Below, in pieces: positions 50,047 through 60,021 of a stretch of 64,000 nt of DNA. Every line of letters starts with the position of its first letter. Position 1 is the stretch's first letter. A program made the translations under genes and the position numbers. The notes beneath the pieces were generated by a model. The model was not told the origin of the DNA, did no database searches, and was given only the letters and a program-made list of their open reading frames with translations. This stretch comes from Pelagihabitans sp963760375. GTDB taxonomy: Bacteria > Bacteroidota > Bacteroidia > Flavobacteriales > Flavobacteriaceae. The stretch covers positions 40,878 to 104,877 of the forward strand of contig CAVXCS010000003.1 of NCBI GenBank assembly GCA_963760375.1, read 5' to 3'.

Positions 50047-50892
50047 TTAGTAGTCGCCTAGGGTTACTGGATTCTGTGAAAGGGCATTTTCCAACTGGGC
50101 ATCATTGGGAGCCTTGCCATGCCATGCATGGGTATACATCATAAAATCGACTCCATGGCCCATGATGGTATCGAGGATGATACAGACCGGTTTGCCCTTG
50201 CCGGTTCTTGATTTGGCTTCTCTTAGTCCATCGATCACACTTTTTAGGTCGTTGCCTTGTTTTACCTCCAAAACATCCCATCCAAAAACCCTGAATTTTT
50301 CGGCAAGATCGCCCATGGGCAATACCTTATCCGTCGGTCCGTCTATTTGTTGTCCGTTATGGTCGATCGTAGAAATAAGGTTGTCCACCTTGTTGCCCGC
50401 AGCGTACATAATGGCCTCCCAATTCTGCCCTTCCTGCAACTCCCCGTCACCGTGGAGGCTATAGATCAAATGTTTGTCTTTGTTCAATTTTTTGGCCAAT
50501 GCGGCCCCAATGGCCACCGACATTCCCTGGCCCAACGAACCGGATGCCACACGGATACCGGGCAAACCTTCGTGGGTCGCCGGATGCCCCTGTAACCTGG
50601 AATTGATGAGCCTGAATGTATTGAGTTCGGAAATCGGGAAATAGCCTTTACGGGCCAGGACACTGTAAAAGACGGGCGAGATATGCCCGTTCGACAAAAA
50701 GAAGAGGTCCTCTCCAATGCCGTCCATGTTAAAACCCTTCTTTAATTCCATGATCTCATGGTACAGGGCGACCATGAATTCGGTACAGCCCAGCGATCCT
50801 CCAGGATGCCCTGAATTTACCTTGTGTACCATTCGGAGGATGTCTCTCCTTGTCTGTTGTACGATATCCTGAAGTTCCTCTAAATTCGGCAT
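50047..50892 (-). CDS. tktA: Transketolase N-terminal subunit
   Basis: 281 residues from ATG 50892 (MPNLEELQDIV); an extension to 50928 is unlikely. TPP-binding SGHPGGSLG, ASGSLGQGMSVAIG, and HGDGELQEGQNWEA...N motif with IDHNGQQIDGP. Split transketolases are usual in Bacteroidota and archaea. Gap to the partner is 10 nt. Confidence 0.93.
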   Translation of the reverse strand: MPNLEELQDIVQQTRRDILRMVHKVNSGHPGGSLGCTEFMVALYHEIMELKKGFNMDGIGEDLFFLSNGHISPVFYSVLARKGYFPISELNTFRLINSRLQGHPATHEGLPGIRVASGSLGQGMSVAIGAALAKKLNKDKHLIYSLHGDGELQEGQNWEAIMYAAGNKVDNLISTIDHNGQQIDGPTDKVLPMGDLAEKFRVFGWDVLEVKQGNDLKSVIDGLREAKSRTGKGKPVCIILDTIMGHGVDFMMYTHAWHGKAPNDAQLENALSQNPVTLGDY

Positions 50893-51211
50893 GGCTGTTT
50901 TGTTTTCGATTTCCAAAAGTAATGGCAATCTTTTGGGTATACAAGTACCATGGGAATTAATTCTTAGGGGGGTAGCCTAAATCTTGTGACCGCAAGGAAA
51001 ACAATCCCGTTAGATCTGGGAATGTAGTGCCGACGGGCTAATTTTATTTTTTTGTTAAGGAACTTTTGCAGGTCAGTTGACTATCTTTACCGCCGTAAAT
51101 AGCGCAACTTGGATGTGCTGAACGGGCCTTGCCGATTTTTCCATGACCTCAACTGGTGGTTTGGATTTTACTGGGTTTTGCCTTAACATATGAAATGCGC
51201 TGTTTTAATTC
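50893..51211. other. 319-nt intergenic region with probable tgt promoter
   Basis: No gene seen. TATCTTTA at 51082-51089 (5 of 6 TAnnTTTG positions), preceded by TTG-rich sequence, is a plausible promoter for tgt, leaving a leader of about 115 nt. No island-type operator. Confidence 0.4.
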
Positions 51212-52342
51212 ATGAAATTTACCTTACACCATACCGACCCCCAAAGCAAAGCGCGCGCAGGCAGCATGACGACCGATCACGGGACCATTGAAACACCGAT
51301 TTTCATGCCGGTGGGCACGGCTGCTTCGGTGAAAGGGGTACATCAAAAGGAATTGCGGGAAGAAATAAATCCGGATGTCATTTTGGGCAATACCTACCAT
51401 CTTTTCCTAAGGCCCAAGATCGATATTCTGGTACAGGCCGGTGGCCTGCACAAATTTATGGGATGGGATCGCAGTATCCTTACCGACAGCGGTGGATATC
51501 AGGTATATTCCCTTTCCGCCAACAGAAAGATCAAGGAAGAAGGGGTGAAGTTCAAATCGCATATCGACGGCTCATTGCACTTGTTCACTCCGGAAAACGT
51601 GATGGAAATACAAAGGAACATCGGAGCGGACATTATCATGGCCTTCGATGAATGCACTCCTTATCCTTGTGACTATGCGTATGCCAAAAGATCGATGCAC
51701 ATGACCCATCGATGGCTGGATCGCTGTATGGCCCACTTGGAAAAAACGCCGCTCAGCTATGATTATTCACAAAGCTTTTTCCCCATTGTGCAGGGGTCTA
51801 CCTATCCCGATTTAAGAAAACAGTCGGCCGAGTATATCGCTGGGGTAGGGGCCGAAGGTAACGCTATCGGAGGGCTCTCGGTAGGCGAACCGGCAGAGGA
51901 AATGTATGCCATGGCCGAGGTGGTATGTGATATACTCCCCGCAGACAAGCCGCGCTACCTGATGGGCGTGGGCACGCCGATCAACATTCTAGAAAATATT
52001 GCCCTGGGCATCGATATGTTCGATTGTGTGCTGCCGACCAGGAACGCCAGGAACGGCATGCTTTTTACGGCCCACGGCACGATCAACATCAAAAACAAAA
52101 AATGGGAGAATGATTTTTCCGTTTTGGATGCTTCAGGCACTACCTTCGTGGATCGTGAATATACCAAGGCTTATTTAAGGCACCTGTTCGCGGCCAATGA
52201 ATATCTGGGCAAGCAGATCGCCACGATCCATAACCTCGGCTTTTACATGTGGTTGGTCCGTGAGGCGAGAAAACATATTTTAGCCGGGGATTTTGCCTCC
52301 TGGAAATCGGTAATGGTAAAGCAAATGGATAAACGACTATAG
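51212..52342 (+). CDS. tgt: tRNA-guanine (queuine) transglycosylase
   Basis: 376 residues. PVGTAASVKGV, catalytic Asp in LTDSGGYQVYSL, substrate loop IGGLSVGEP, second Asp in DCVLPTRNARNG. The enzyme exchanges G34 for preQ1 in tRNAs for Asn, Asp, His and Tyr. Where most bacterial Tgt proteins have a C-x-C-x2-C zinc site, this one has DASGTTFVDREYTKAYL with no Cys, though the His of TIHNLGFY remains. The next gene starts within the stop codon. Confidence 0.93.
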   Translation: MKFTLHHTDPQSKARAGSMTTDHGTIETPIFMPVGTAASVKGVHQKELREEINPDVILGNTYHLFLRPKIDILVQAGGLHKFMGWDRSILTDSGGYQVYSLSANRKIKEEGVKFKSHIDGSLHLFTPENVMEIQRNIGADIIMAFDECTPYPCDYAYAKRSMHMTHRWLDRCMAHLEKTPLSYDYSQSFFPIVQGSTYPDLRKQSAEYIAGVGAEGNAIGGLSVGEPAEEMYAMAEVVCDILPADKPRYLMGVGTPINILENIALGIDMFDCVLPTRNARNGMLFTAHGTINIKNKKWENDFSVLDASGTTFVDREYTKAYLRHLFAANEYLGKQIATIHNLGFYMWLVREARKHILAGDFASWKSVMVKQMDKRL

Positions 52343-53424
52343 TGCTGACGATCATAGACAAGTATATCCTCAAACGTTATCTCATCACTTTTATCGTGAT
52401 GATTTTGCTGTTCGTTCCCATTGGCATTATGGCGAATTTGGCGGAGCAGATCGGAAAGATGATCGACAATGAGGCGCCTTTGAACGAAATCTTGGTCTAC
52501 TATGGCAATTTTACCCTGTATATAGGCAATTTATTGTTTCCGATTTTTTTGTTCCTTTCCATTATTTTTTTCACCTCCAAAATGGCCAGCAATACTGAAA
52601 TTGTGGCTATCTTAAGTTCGGGGGTTTCCTTTGGGCGTTTTTTGAGACCTTATTTCATCGGGGCCACGCTCGTTGCCGTGCTGATGTTTTTCATGGGGAT
52701 GTTCATCGTGCCCAAGGCCAGCCTCGGGTTCAACGAGTTCGTATACAAATATCTGAAAAAGGGTCGCCAGGATAGGGTCACCAATAACATCTTTACCCAG
52801 TTGAACGAGACCGATTTTATTTATGTGAGCAGTTTCGATCCAGCGCGACAGATCGGCTATAATTTTACATTTGAACGGTTTGATAAGGAGAACAAACTCG
52901 ATTTCAAGATTTCGGCTGCCAACATCCGTTGGATAGAAAAAGATACCATCTATAGGCTCACCTCCTATGAAAAAAGGAAGTTGCGGGGCGATACCGAAAT
53001 AATGGAGACCCAAAGGAGGCTCGATACGCTGTTTACCTTTAAAATCGACGATCTTACGCCCGTTTCCTATGTAGCGGAAACCAAAAATCTATTCGAACTC
53101 AACCAATTTATCTCGGATCAGAAACAGAAAGGGGCTTCGAACATCAACGCCTATATGTTGGTCAAATACAAACGCTGGGCCCTGCCCGTGGCGGCCTATA
53201 TCCTTACCATCATTGCCGTAGCGGTTTCTTCGATCAAAAGAAGGGGCGGGATGGGCCTAAATTTGGCCTTCGGCATATTTGTGGCCTTTATTTACATTTT
53301 TTTCGATAAGGTCTTCGGAACGCTGGCCCAGCAAGCTGGGTTTTCGCCCTTACTGGCCGTTCTCATACCCAACGTGGTCTTCGGGATTACGGCATATTAT
53401 CTATTGCAGTACGCCAAACGCTGA
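52342..53424 (+). CDS. lptG: LptF/LptG-type (YjgP/YjgQ) permease
   Basis: 360 residues, GTG start overlapping the tgt stop by one base. Membrane helices near residues 12-32, 48-75, 95-125 and three more at the C-terminus (ALPVAAYILTIIAVAVSS), with a large periplasmic beta domain between. Family members form the inner-membrane part of the LptB2FG lipopolysaccharide exporter. F versus G cannot be decided. Confidence 0.88.
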   Translation: MLTIIDKYILKRYLITFIVMILLFVPIGIMANLAEQIGKMIDNEAPLNEILVYYGNFTLYIGNLLFPIFLFLSIIFFTSKMASNTEIVAILSSGVSFGRFLRPYFIGATLVAVLMFFMGMFIVPKASLGFNEFVYKYLKKGRQDRVTNNIFTQLNETDFIYVSSFDPARQIGYNFTFERFDKENKLDFKISAANIRWIEKDTIYRLTSYEKRKLRGDTEIMETQRRLDTLFTFKIDDLTPVSYVAETKNLFELNQFISDQKQKGASNINAYMLVKYKRWALPVAAYILTIIAVAVSSIKRRGGMGLNLAFGIFVAFIYIFFDKVFGTLAQQAGFSPLLAVLIPNVVFGITAYYLLQYAKR

Positions 53425-53733
53425 AGGGATGCGGTCACTTGCGCCATAACCATGATGCTGAGCTACGTTTATGGCACCCAAATGATTTTTTTGCTACTTA
53501 AGATGATCGATTATATCCGGAGATTTCGGTCCGCGCACCTCAACCCCATGACCCAAACCGTCCTTCTCCCGTCTGGTCAATAGGGGCCAACCGCCAAAAT
53601 TCAAGTGGATCGATTCTCATGAAGGCCCTGCGATCCTTTGGCAATGAGGTCTCGATAAAAGCGGGCCGATTGGATATCGGTTCTTCATAATGTTTTATAT
53701 TTACCCCGGAATTGACTTAATTCGTTCATCACC
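53425..53733. other. 309-nt intergenic region upstream of accA
   Basis: No coding frame is convincing. TATATTTA at about 53698-53705 is a likely -7 box for accA. No operator of the island type. Confidence 0.4.
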
Positions 53734-54687
53734 ATGGAATATTTAGATTTTGAACTTCCCATCAAAGAGCTCGAAGAGCAGCTCGATAAGTGCATGATCA
53801 TCGGTAAGGAAAGCGATGTCGACGTAACGGAAACCTGTAAACAGATAGAGCAGAAGCTGGTCGAAACGCGTAAGGAGATTTATAAGAACTTAACGGCATG
53901 GCAGCGGGTTCAACTGTCAAGGCACCCCAACAGGCCCTATACCATGGATTATATCCGTGCGATCTGCGGGGAAACTTTCTTGGAACTTTACGGAGACCGC
54001 AATGTCAAGGACGACAAAGCCATGGTGGGCGGACTCGGAAAGATCGGGGATCAAAGCTATATGTTCATAGGACAGCAAAAAGGATACAATACCAAAACAA
54101 GGCAGTTTCGAAATTTTGGGATGGCCAACCCGGAGGGCTATAGAAAAGCGTTGCGGTTGATGAAATCGGCAGAAAAATTCGATATTCCAGTGGTGGCATT
54201 GATCGATACCCCGGGCGCTTTTCCGGGAATCGAGGCGGAAGAACGCGGGCAAGGGGAGGCCATTGCCAGGAACATCCTTGAAATGACCCGTTTAAAGGTG
54301 CCCATCATCGTGGTGATCATCGGCGAAGGGGCCTCAGGCGGTGCCTTGGGTATAGGCGTGGGCGATGTGGTGCTTATGTTGGAAAATACATGGTACTCCG
54401 TCATCTCACCGGAATCGTGCTCCTCTATCCTGTGGCGCAGTTGGGAGTATAAGGAAGTGGCGGCCGAAGCCTTAAAATTGACCGCTACCGATATGAAAAA
54501 ATTGAAACTCATCGATGAGATCGTGAGGGAGCCCACAGGGGGCGCCCATACCAATCGCGAAAAGACCTTTGAAATCGTCAAGAACAAAATTTCCTCACAT
54601 TTTGACGAATTGAAAAAGTTATCACCAAAAGATTTGGTGCATGCCCGAATGGAAAAATATGCCCAGATGGGTGTTTTTCATGGGTAA
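53734..54687 (+). CDS. accA: Acetyl-CoA carboxylase carboxyltransferase subunit alpha
   Basis: 317 residues. FELPIKELEEQLDK at the N-terminus, DYIRAICGETFLELYGDR, FGMANPEGYRKALRLM, VALIDTPGAFPGIEAEERGQ and IGEGASGGALGIGVGD (oxyanion/biotin site), SPESCSSILWR. Transfers CO2 from carboxybiotin to acetyl-CoA in fatty acid synthesis. accD is not in the window, as expected in many bacteria. Confidence 0.96.
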   Translation: MEYLDFELPIKELEEQLDKCMIIGKESDVDVTETCKQIEQKLVETRKEIYKNLTAWQRVQLSRHPNRPYTMDYIRAICGETFLELYGDRNVKDDKAMVGGLGKIGDQSYMFIGQQKGYNTKTRQFRNFGMANPEGYRKALRLMKSAEKFDIPVVALIDTPGAFPGIEAEERGQGEAIARNILEMTRLKVPIIVVIIGEGASGGALGIGVGDVVLMLENTWYSVISPESCSSILWRSWEYKEVAAEALKLTATDMKKLKLIDEIVREPTGGAHTNREKTFEIVKNKISSHFDELKKLSPKDLVHARMEKYAQMGVFHG

Positions 54688-54855
54688 TCTCCCTTTTTGG
54701 CAAGTTGAGCCATATCCAGAAATTTACTTTTGCTGATTTTTTAGGTTGTCAACACAAAATCGTAACTTATCAACAAGTAAATTGTTGAACAAGTGTTGAT
54801 ATCGCGACAGGCCATGTCCATGTGAACCTAAGGTTAATTACATATTTTCGTACCG

Positions 54856-56406
54856 ATGGAAAGAACAGACCCCATAATTGCCCGCAAGATCGATAAATCA
54901 ACGATCATAAGCCTTGAAAGAGGAAAAATACCTCCTCAAGCTGTTGATTTAGAGGAAGTTGTGTTGGGGGCGATGATGATTGACAAGAAAGGGGTCGACG
55001 AAGTCATCGATATCCTTCATCCCGATGCCTTTTACAAGGACGCCCATAGACATGTCTACGAAGCCATCTTCAAATTGTTCGAATCGTCTGAACCGGTCGA
55101 TTTATTAACCGTTTCTTCCCAATTGAAGAAAGATGGCCGATTGGAATCGGTGGGAGGGGATTTTTATTTGATCAAACTGACCCAAAAGGTCGCCTCTTCG
55201 GCGCATATTGAGTTCCATGCCCGTATCATACTTCAGAAATATATCCAGCGAAGCCTGATCAAGATTTCTAATGAGATCATTGAAAATGCCTACGATGAGG
55301 CTACCGATGTTTTTGATCTTCTCGACAATGCGGAGGCCAAACTGTATGAGGTTACCCAGGGCAATTTAAAGCGCTCGGCAGAAACGGCCCAGAATTTGGT
55401 GATACAGGCGAAAAAGCGGATCGAGGAAATCGCCAATAAGGAAGGATTGAGCGGTATCCCCTCAGGCTTCGATAAATTGGATAAACTTACCTCTGGTTGG
55501 CAGCCGAGTGATCTTATCATCGTGGCGGCACGGCCCGGTATGGGCAAAACCGCACTCACCTTATCCATGGCCCGCAATATAGCCGTGAATTCTGATATAC
55601 CCATTGCCTTTTTCTCCTTGGAAATGTCTTCGGTACAGCTTATTACCCGCCTTATTTCCGCAGAAACCGGGCTCTCCTCCGAGAAACTGCGAACGGGTAG
55701 GTTGGAGAAGCACGAATGGGAACAATTGAACGTGAAGGTAAAAGCACTCGAAAGCGCCCCTTTGTTTATAGACGATACCCCATCCCTTTCCATCTTTGAT
55801 TTAAGGGCCAAGGCAAGGCGACTGGCCTCCCAACATGGCATTAAGATGGTCGTGATCGATTATTTGCAGCTCATGACCGCGGGCGGAAGCCAAAAAGGCG
55901 GCAATAGGGAACAGGAGATATCGACCATATCGAGAAACTTAAAGGCCTTGGCCAAGGAATTGAATGTGCCGGTAATTGCCCTTTCCCAATTATCGAGGGC
56001 TGTGGAAACCCGCGGGGGCAGTAAAAGGCCCATCCTGTCCGATTTGAGGGAATCCGGCGCCATCGAGCAAGATGCCGATATCGTTTCCTTTATATATAGG
56101 CCGGAATATTATAAAATCGATGAATGGGACGACGAGGAAAGAACACCTACCCAGGGCCAGGCCGAATTTATCGTGGCCAAGCACCGAAACGGTGGTTTGG
56201 ACAGTATCAGGCTCAAGTTCATCGGCAATCTGGGTAAATTCGATAATCTTGACGATTTTGACTCCCCATTTGAGTTTCAATCGAAAATGAACGCCAATGA
56301 GGGCAACCCATTCCTCACCAAGAACTATCCCAGCACGGGGGAAGCCTTTGGCAGTTCAATGAACGAAGACCTTGATGTGGGCGGTCCTAACGATGTGCCG
56401 TTCTGA
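54856..56406 (+). CDS. dnaB: Replicative DNA helicase DnaB
   Basis: 516 residues. N-terminal helical domain with PPQAVDLEEVVLGAMM, then RecA-like helicase domain: Walker A ARPGMGKTALTL near residue 226, FFSLEMS, Walker B VVIDYLQLM, SQLSRAVETR (arginine finger region) and DLRESGAIEQDADIV. The C-terminal tail is acidic and ends DVPF. Intein-free. Confidence 0.96.
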   Translation: MERTDPIIARKIDKSTIISLERGKIPPQAVDLEEVVLGAMMIDKKGVDEVIDILHPDAFYKDAHRHVYEAIFKLFESSEPVDLLTVSSQLKKDGRLESVGGDFYLIKLTQKVASSAHIEFHARIILQKYIQRSLIKISNEIIENAYDEATDVFDLLDNAEAKLYEVTQGNLKRSAETAQNLVIQAKKRIEEIANKEGLSGIPSGFDKLDKLTSGWQPSDLIIVAARPGMGKTALTLSMARNIAVNSDIPIAFFSLEMSSVQLITRLISAETGLSSEKLRTGRLEKHEWEQLNVKVKALESAPLFIDDTPSLSIFDLRAKARRLASQHGIKMVVIDYLQLMTAGGSQKGGNREQEISTISRNLKALAKELNVPVIALSQLSRAVETRGGSKRPILSDLRESGAIEQDADIVSFIYRPEYYKIDEWDDEERTPTQGQAEFIVAKHRNGGLDSIRLKFIGNLGKFDNLDDFDSPFEFQSKMNANEGNPFLTKNYPSTGEAFGSSMNEDLDVGGPNDVPF

Positions 56407-56566
56407 TCAAAAATCTGGCAGGCCACAACCGACTTATTCCTATTATCCGAACACGATTTCTTTTTCACAAGGCATGCTCGCTTTTGCAGTATTCTGAAGC
56501 TGTTAACACGGGTTTTGCCGATTTTCGGTTAACTTTGGGAAAAAGCCCTAAAATTCAGTACCGCCT

Positions 56567-57832
56567 ATGCCTCGATTTGCCCTTACTTTTTTCTTCTTTC
56601 TGCTATGTACCCTGCCTGCGATGGCTTCCAGTATTTTGATTCCCATGGATGCGGAAGGCCAGAAAAACCATTTAAAAGCCTACGGCATTACCTATTGGGT
56701 GCTTACCAAACAGCAAAAGGTTCAATGGTTGCTCAATTACAGGGGCGGATCTTTTCTATTGCCCGACGGGGAACAAATCAGAAAGGAATGCCAGATCCGT
56801 GGCGTATCGTACGAGATATTATCGGACGATCAGGCACAGGGTATTCTGGAGGCGATCGGTAGTCCATCGATGAACCAGGAAGCGGTGGTTTTGGAGAAAG
56901 CGCCGAAAATTGCCGTCTATTCGCCCAAGGACAACCCCCCTTGGGACGACGCCGTGACCATGGTGCTCACCTATGCTGAAATTCCTTATGAAACGGTTTA
57001 TGACGAGGAAGTGCTCAACGATAAATTGGTACTTTTTGATTGGCTGCATCTGCACCATGAAGATTTTACGGGACAGTATGGTAAATTCTACGCCGCTTAC
57101 CGTGCCGCACCTTGGTATATCGATCAAAAGATGGAGGCGGAAGCCTTGGCGGCCAAGCTGGGCTATTCCAAAGTATCCGAAGAAAAAAGGGCCGTAGCAT
57201 TGAAAATCAGGAATTATGTGATCGGTGGGGGCTTTATGTTCGCGATGTGCTCGGCCACCGATAGTTTCGATATTGCCCTGGCAGCAGATGGGGTTGACAT
57301 TTGCGAGCCGATGTTCGACGGCGATCCGTCGGATGCGAATTACCAAAGCAGGCTCGATTTCAGCAAGACCTTTGCGTTCACCGATTTTGTTCTGGAACGA
57401 AACCCCTTGCGCTATGAGTTTTCCTCGATAGACATGACCGATAAGAGGGGAAACGGATTCAAGGAATCCGATTATTTTACCTTGATGGATTTTTCGGCCA
57501 AATGGGATCCGGTACCTACCATGCTCTGCCAGAACCATACGGCCCTGGTCAAAGGGTTCATGGGCCAAACAACGGCTTTTACCCGAGACGAGGTCAAACC
57601 TACCGTGATGGTTTTGGGGGAGAACAAGATCAATGGGGAGGCGCGCTATATTCACGGCATTAAGGGCAAGGGTTTCTTCACCTTTTACGGCGGCCATGAT
57701 CCGGAAGACTACCAGCATAGGGTCGGCGATGCCAAGACCGAACTTGAACTGCATCCCACTTCTCCAGGCTATCGTCTCATCCTGAACAATGTACTTTTTC
57801 CGGCAGCCCAGAAGAAAAAGCAAAAAACCTAA
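56567..57832 (+). CDS. Secreted protein of the Bacteroidota 'asparagine synthetase B' annotation group
   Basis: 421 residues with signal peptide (FALTFFFFLLCTLPAMA). Residues 20-90 contain IPMDAEGQKNHLKAYGITYW; from residue 110 (KIAVYSPKDNPPWDDAVTMVL) the pattern suggests a class I glutamine-amidotransferase-like or ThuA-like fold, with GGGFMFAMCSATDS supplying a possible nucleophile elbow and ENKINGEARYIHGIKGKGF near the end. Homologues are often called asparagine synthetase B, but the ATP-PPi synthetase domain is absent. Probably envelope-located; function unknown. Confidence 0.65.
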   Translation: MPRFALTFFFFLLCTLPAMASSILIPMDAEGQKNHLKAYGITYWVLTKQQKVQWLLNYRGGSFLLPDGEQIRKECQIRGVSYEILSDDQAQGILEAIGSPSMNQEAVVLEKAPKIAVYSPKDNPPWDDAVTMVLTYAEIPYETVYDEEVLNDKLVLFDWLHLHHEDFTGQYGKFYAAYRAAPWYIDQKMEAEALAAKLGYSKVSEEKRAVALKIRNYVIGGGFMFAMCSATDSFDIALAADGVDICEPMFDGDPSDANYQSRLDFSKTFAFTDFVLERNPLRYEFSSIDMTDKRGNGFKESDYFTLMDFSAKWDPVPTMLCQNHTALVKGFMGQTTAFTRDEVKPTVMVLGENKINGEARYIHGIKGKGFFTFYGGHDPEDYQHRVGDAKTELELHPTSPGYRLILNNVLFPAAQKKKQKT

Positions 57833-58626
57833 GCCTTTACCAGTTCTTCCAGAATGCGCTCAACACCATAGGCATCATTGCTATGGGTTTGGTATCGGGC
57901 CGCTTTTTTTACGTTGGGATGGGCGTTTTCCATGGCATAACTGAAGTCGGCCAGGGCCAACATTTCCAGATCGTTGTTGTAATCGCCAAAAACCATCAAT
58001 TCGGATGGTTTGATCTTGTGCGCGTCCAAGACTTTCTGCAATGCATATCCTTTATTGGCATTGGGGCTTGAAATATCGACCCAATGCTCTCCCGATATTT
58101 TTACCTGCAGTTCGCCTTGCAGGTGCTTCACGGCAGGATATATAAACTTTTCCGAATTTTCAAAATGATAGATGGCGATTTTCACGATGTCCCCCTGGTA
58201 AGACTTCAGGTCGTCCAACTGTGTAAAGGCGGCATAATATTCCTTGAGTTTTTCAACAAAGTCCGGGGCACCCGACATGATGTGCGCATGATGTTTTCCA
58301 CATAATACGGGATGTATTCCGACCAAGTCTTGAAGCAGGTCGAGAATTCTGTTTTTGGCTTCATCGGGCAACAGGGTAGCGACGAGCTCTTCTTCGCGAT
58401 GCTTGGCGAATCCGCCATTTTCGGCAATTACGATGATGTCGTCTTTGATCGGGTGCAATTTATCAATGATACTGTCGTATTGCCGGCCACTTGCAGCGGC
58501 GAACAATATTCCTTTCTGCTTGAGCCTATCAAATAGTTCAAAAAATAGATCGCTCACCTCATGGTTGGAGTTCAGCAAAGTACCATCCATGTCGGTAACG
58601 ACCATTTTAATTTTGGAGAAATCCAT
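57829..58626 (-). CDS. HAD-superfamily Cof-type phosphatase
   Basis: 265 residues. Motif I TDMDGTLLNS, motif II AASGR, Lys in the C2-cap region, motif IV FGDYNNDLEML; C2B cap in between (about 85-185). Hydrolyses sugar phosphates or nucleotide/flavin phosphates; specificity unknown. Convergent with the secreted gene, overlapping by 4 nt. Confidence 0.92.
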   Translation of the reverse strand: MDFSKIKMVVTDMDGTLLNSNHEVSDLFFELFDRLKQKGILFAAASGRQYDSIIDKLHPIKDDIIVIAENGGFAKHREEELVATLLPDEAKNRILDLLQDLVGIHPVLCGKHHAHIMSGAPDFVEKLKEYYAAFTQLDDLKSYQGDIVKIAIYHFENSEKFIYPAVKHLQGELQVKISGEHWVDISSPNANKGYALQKVLDAHKIKPSELMVFGDYNNDLEMLALADFSYAMENAHPNVKKAARYQTHSNDAYGVERILEELVKA

Positions 58627-58726
58627 CCACTTCCTTTTTTAAAGCGACAAAGGTATTTGTTATAGCGCAGAATATGGTTTAGATTTAGTAAGATTTACCA
58701 TTTCTTGACATTTCCACATTTGGCGT

Positions 58727-59149
58727 ATGAAATTTTATCAAAAAGAATTGAGGTTGTCGCCGTATCCCAGGGGTTTCCATTTGGTGACCAATCGTATTGC
58801 CGACGCCATTCCGGAGTTGCACCAGATCCAAATCGGTATGTTACAGGTTTTCATCAAACACACTTCTGCGAGCCTTACCCTCAATGAAAATGCCGATGCC
58901 GGTGTCAGGGCCGATTTCGAGAGCCATTTCAACGAAATGGTACCGGAAAACGCGCCATACTACATACACAATGATGAAGGTCCGGACGATATGCCCGCCC
59001 ATATCAAGGCTTCCTTGCTGGGGGCCTCCGTACAAATACCCATCACCAAGGGCAGATTGAACCTTGGCCTTTGGCAGGGCATCTATCTGTGCGAGCATCG
59101 CGACAGGGCCGCCGGGCGCAAATTGGTACTTACCGCTTTTGGGGAATAA
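58727..59149 (+). CDS. yjbQ: YjbQ/UPF0047 family protein
   Basis: 140 residues. FIKHTSASLTLNENADAGV, and DDMPAHIKASLLGAS, with the conserved C-terminal GIYLCEHRD. The family has weak thiamine-phosphate synthase activity and a beta-sandwich fold; true role unclear. Confidence 0.92.
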   Translation: MKFYQKELRLSPYPRGFHLVTNRIADAIPELHQIQIGMLQVFIKHTSASLTLNENADAGVRADFESHFNEMVPENAPYYIHNDEGPDDMPAHIKASLLGASVQIPITKGRLNLGLWQGIYLCEHRDRAAGRKLVLTAFGE

Positions 59150-59181
59150 AAAATCCGGCTCTTTTCGGAACCGGATTTTTA
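59148..59181. terminator. Bidirectional terminator between yjbQ and rplT
   Basis: Stem AAATCCGG/CCGGATTT with A-tract before and T-tract after; serves both convergent genes. Confidence 0.85.
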
Positions 59182-59200
59182 AAGTGAGATCGTTGTTGAT

Positions 59201-59545
59201 TTATTTTACCTTTTCGGCAATGGCTTTAAAGGCATCCGGATGGTTCATCGCCAAATCGGCCAGCACCTTGCGGTTCAGGTCAATGTTGTTGGCTTTGATC
59301 CTGCCCATGAACTGCGAGTAGGACATCCCATGTAAACGGGCTCCCGCATTGATACGGGTAATCCACAATCCGCGGAAATTTCTCTTTTTGGTCTTACGGT
59401 CGCGGTAAGCATATAACATGGCTTTCTCAACCGCGTTCTTCGCTACTGTCCAGACATTTTTTCTTCTTCCAAAGTAACCTTTGGCCTGCTTCATCACCTT
59501 TTTTCTTCTGGCTCTGGAAGCAACTGCATTTACTGATCTTGGCAT
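59201..59545 (-). CDS. rplT: 50S ribosomal protein L20
   Basis: 114 residues: MPRSVNAVASRARRKKVMK, GYFGRRKNVWTVAKNAV, RNFRGLWITRINAGAR and YSQFMGRIKANNIDLNRK. Last gene of the thrS-infC-rpmI-rplT operon on the minus strand. Confidence 0.98.
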   Translation of the reverse strand: MPRSVNAVASRARRKKVMKQAKGYFGRRKNVWTVAKNAVEKAMLYAYRDRKTKKRNFRGLWITRINAGARLHGMSYSQFMGRIKANNIDLNRKVLADLAMNHPDAFKAIAEKVK

Positions 59546-59659
59546 AATTTTTAAGTTTTTGTAGCGGGCGGTCTGTTTTTGACGCTTCTGTGGTGCCTAT
59601 CGACTTTCTGTCGGGCATCGCCTCACTCCAGGGTTAATACTAGATTACCTAAAGAACGA

Positions 59660-59857
59660 TTATTTCAAACACAATTGTTCTTTGATACTGTTGACATCCG
59701 ACTCGTGCACTAAGGTCGAGTGGGTCAGGTTAAGCTTTCGCTTGTTCGATTTCTTGGTAAGAATGTGACTCTTAAAAGCGTGCTTTCTTTTGATCTTACC
59801 GGAGCCGGTCAGCTTGAATCGCTTTTTGGCACTGGATTTTGTTTTCTGTTTAGGCAT
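59660..59857 (-). CDS. rpmI: 50S ribosomal protein L35
   Basis: 65 residues: PKQKTKSSAKKRFKLTGSGK, KRKHAFKSHILTKKS. Between infC and rplT, 114 nt upstream of the latter; 164 nt separate it from infC, a leader where L20-type autoregulation could act, though no structure was proven. Confidence 0.97.
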   Translation of the reverse strand: MPKQKTKSSAKKRFKLTGSGKIKRKHAFKSHILTKKSNKRKLNLTHSTLVHESDVNSIKEQLCLK

Positions 59858-60021
59858 TTTCTCCTATTTATATATTAATCTCACTTGTACTGCTCAATCT
59901 ATGGCAAGTTCCGAAAGGTAACGGGGGCTTGCTTTTTAATGCTGAAACTGCCCGCAAATGATTGCAGGCAGGGTTCAGTATCCTTTATTGGTTTTAATAC
60001 CATCTTGTGGTATGCAACCTC

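Noticed and set aside
56819..57823. 334-codon open frame on the minus strand
   Set aside because: Lies wholly antisense to the secreted protein gene 56567-57832, which has a signal peptide and sensible composition; the antisense product is His/Arg/Gly-rich without domains.
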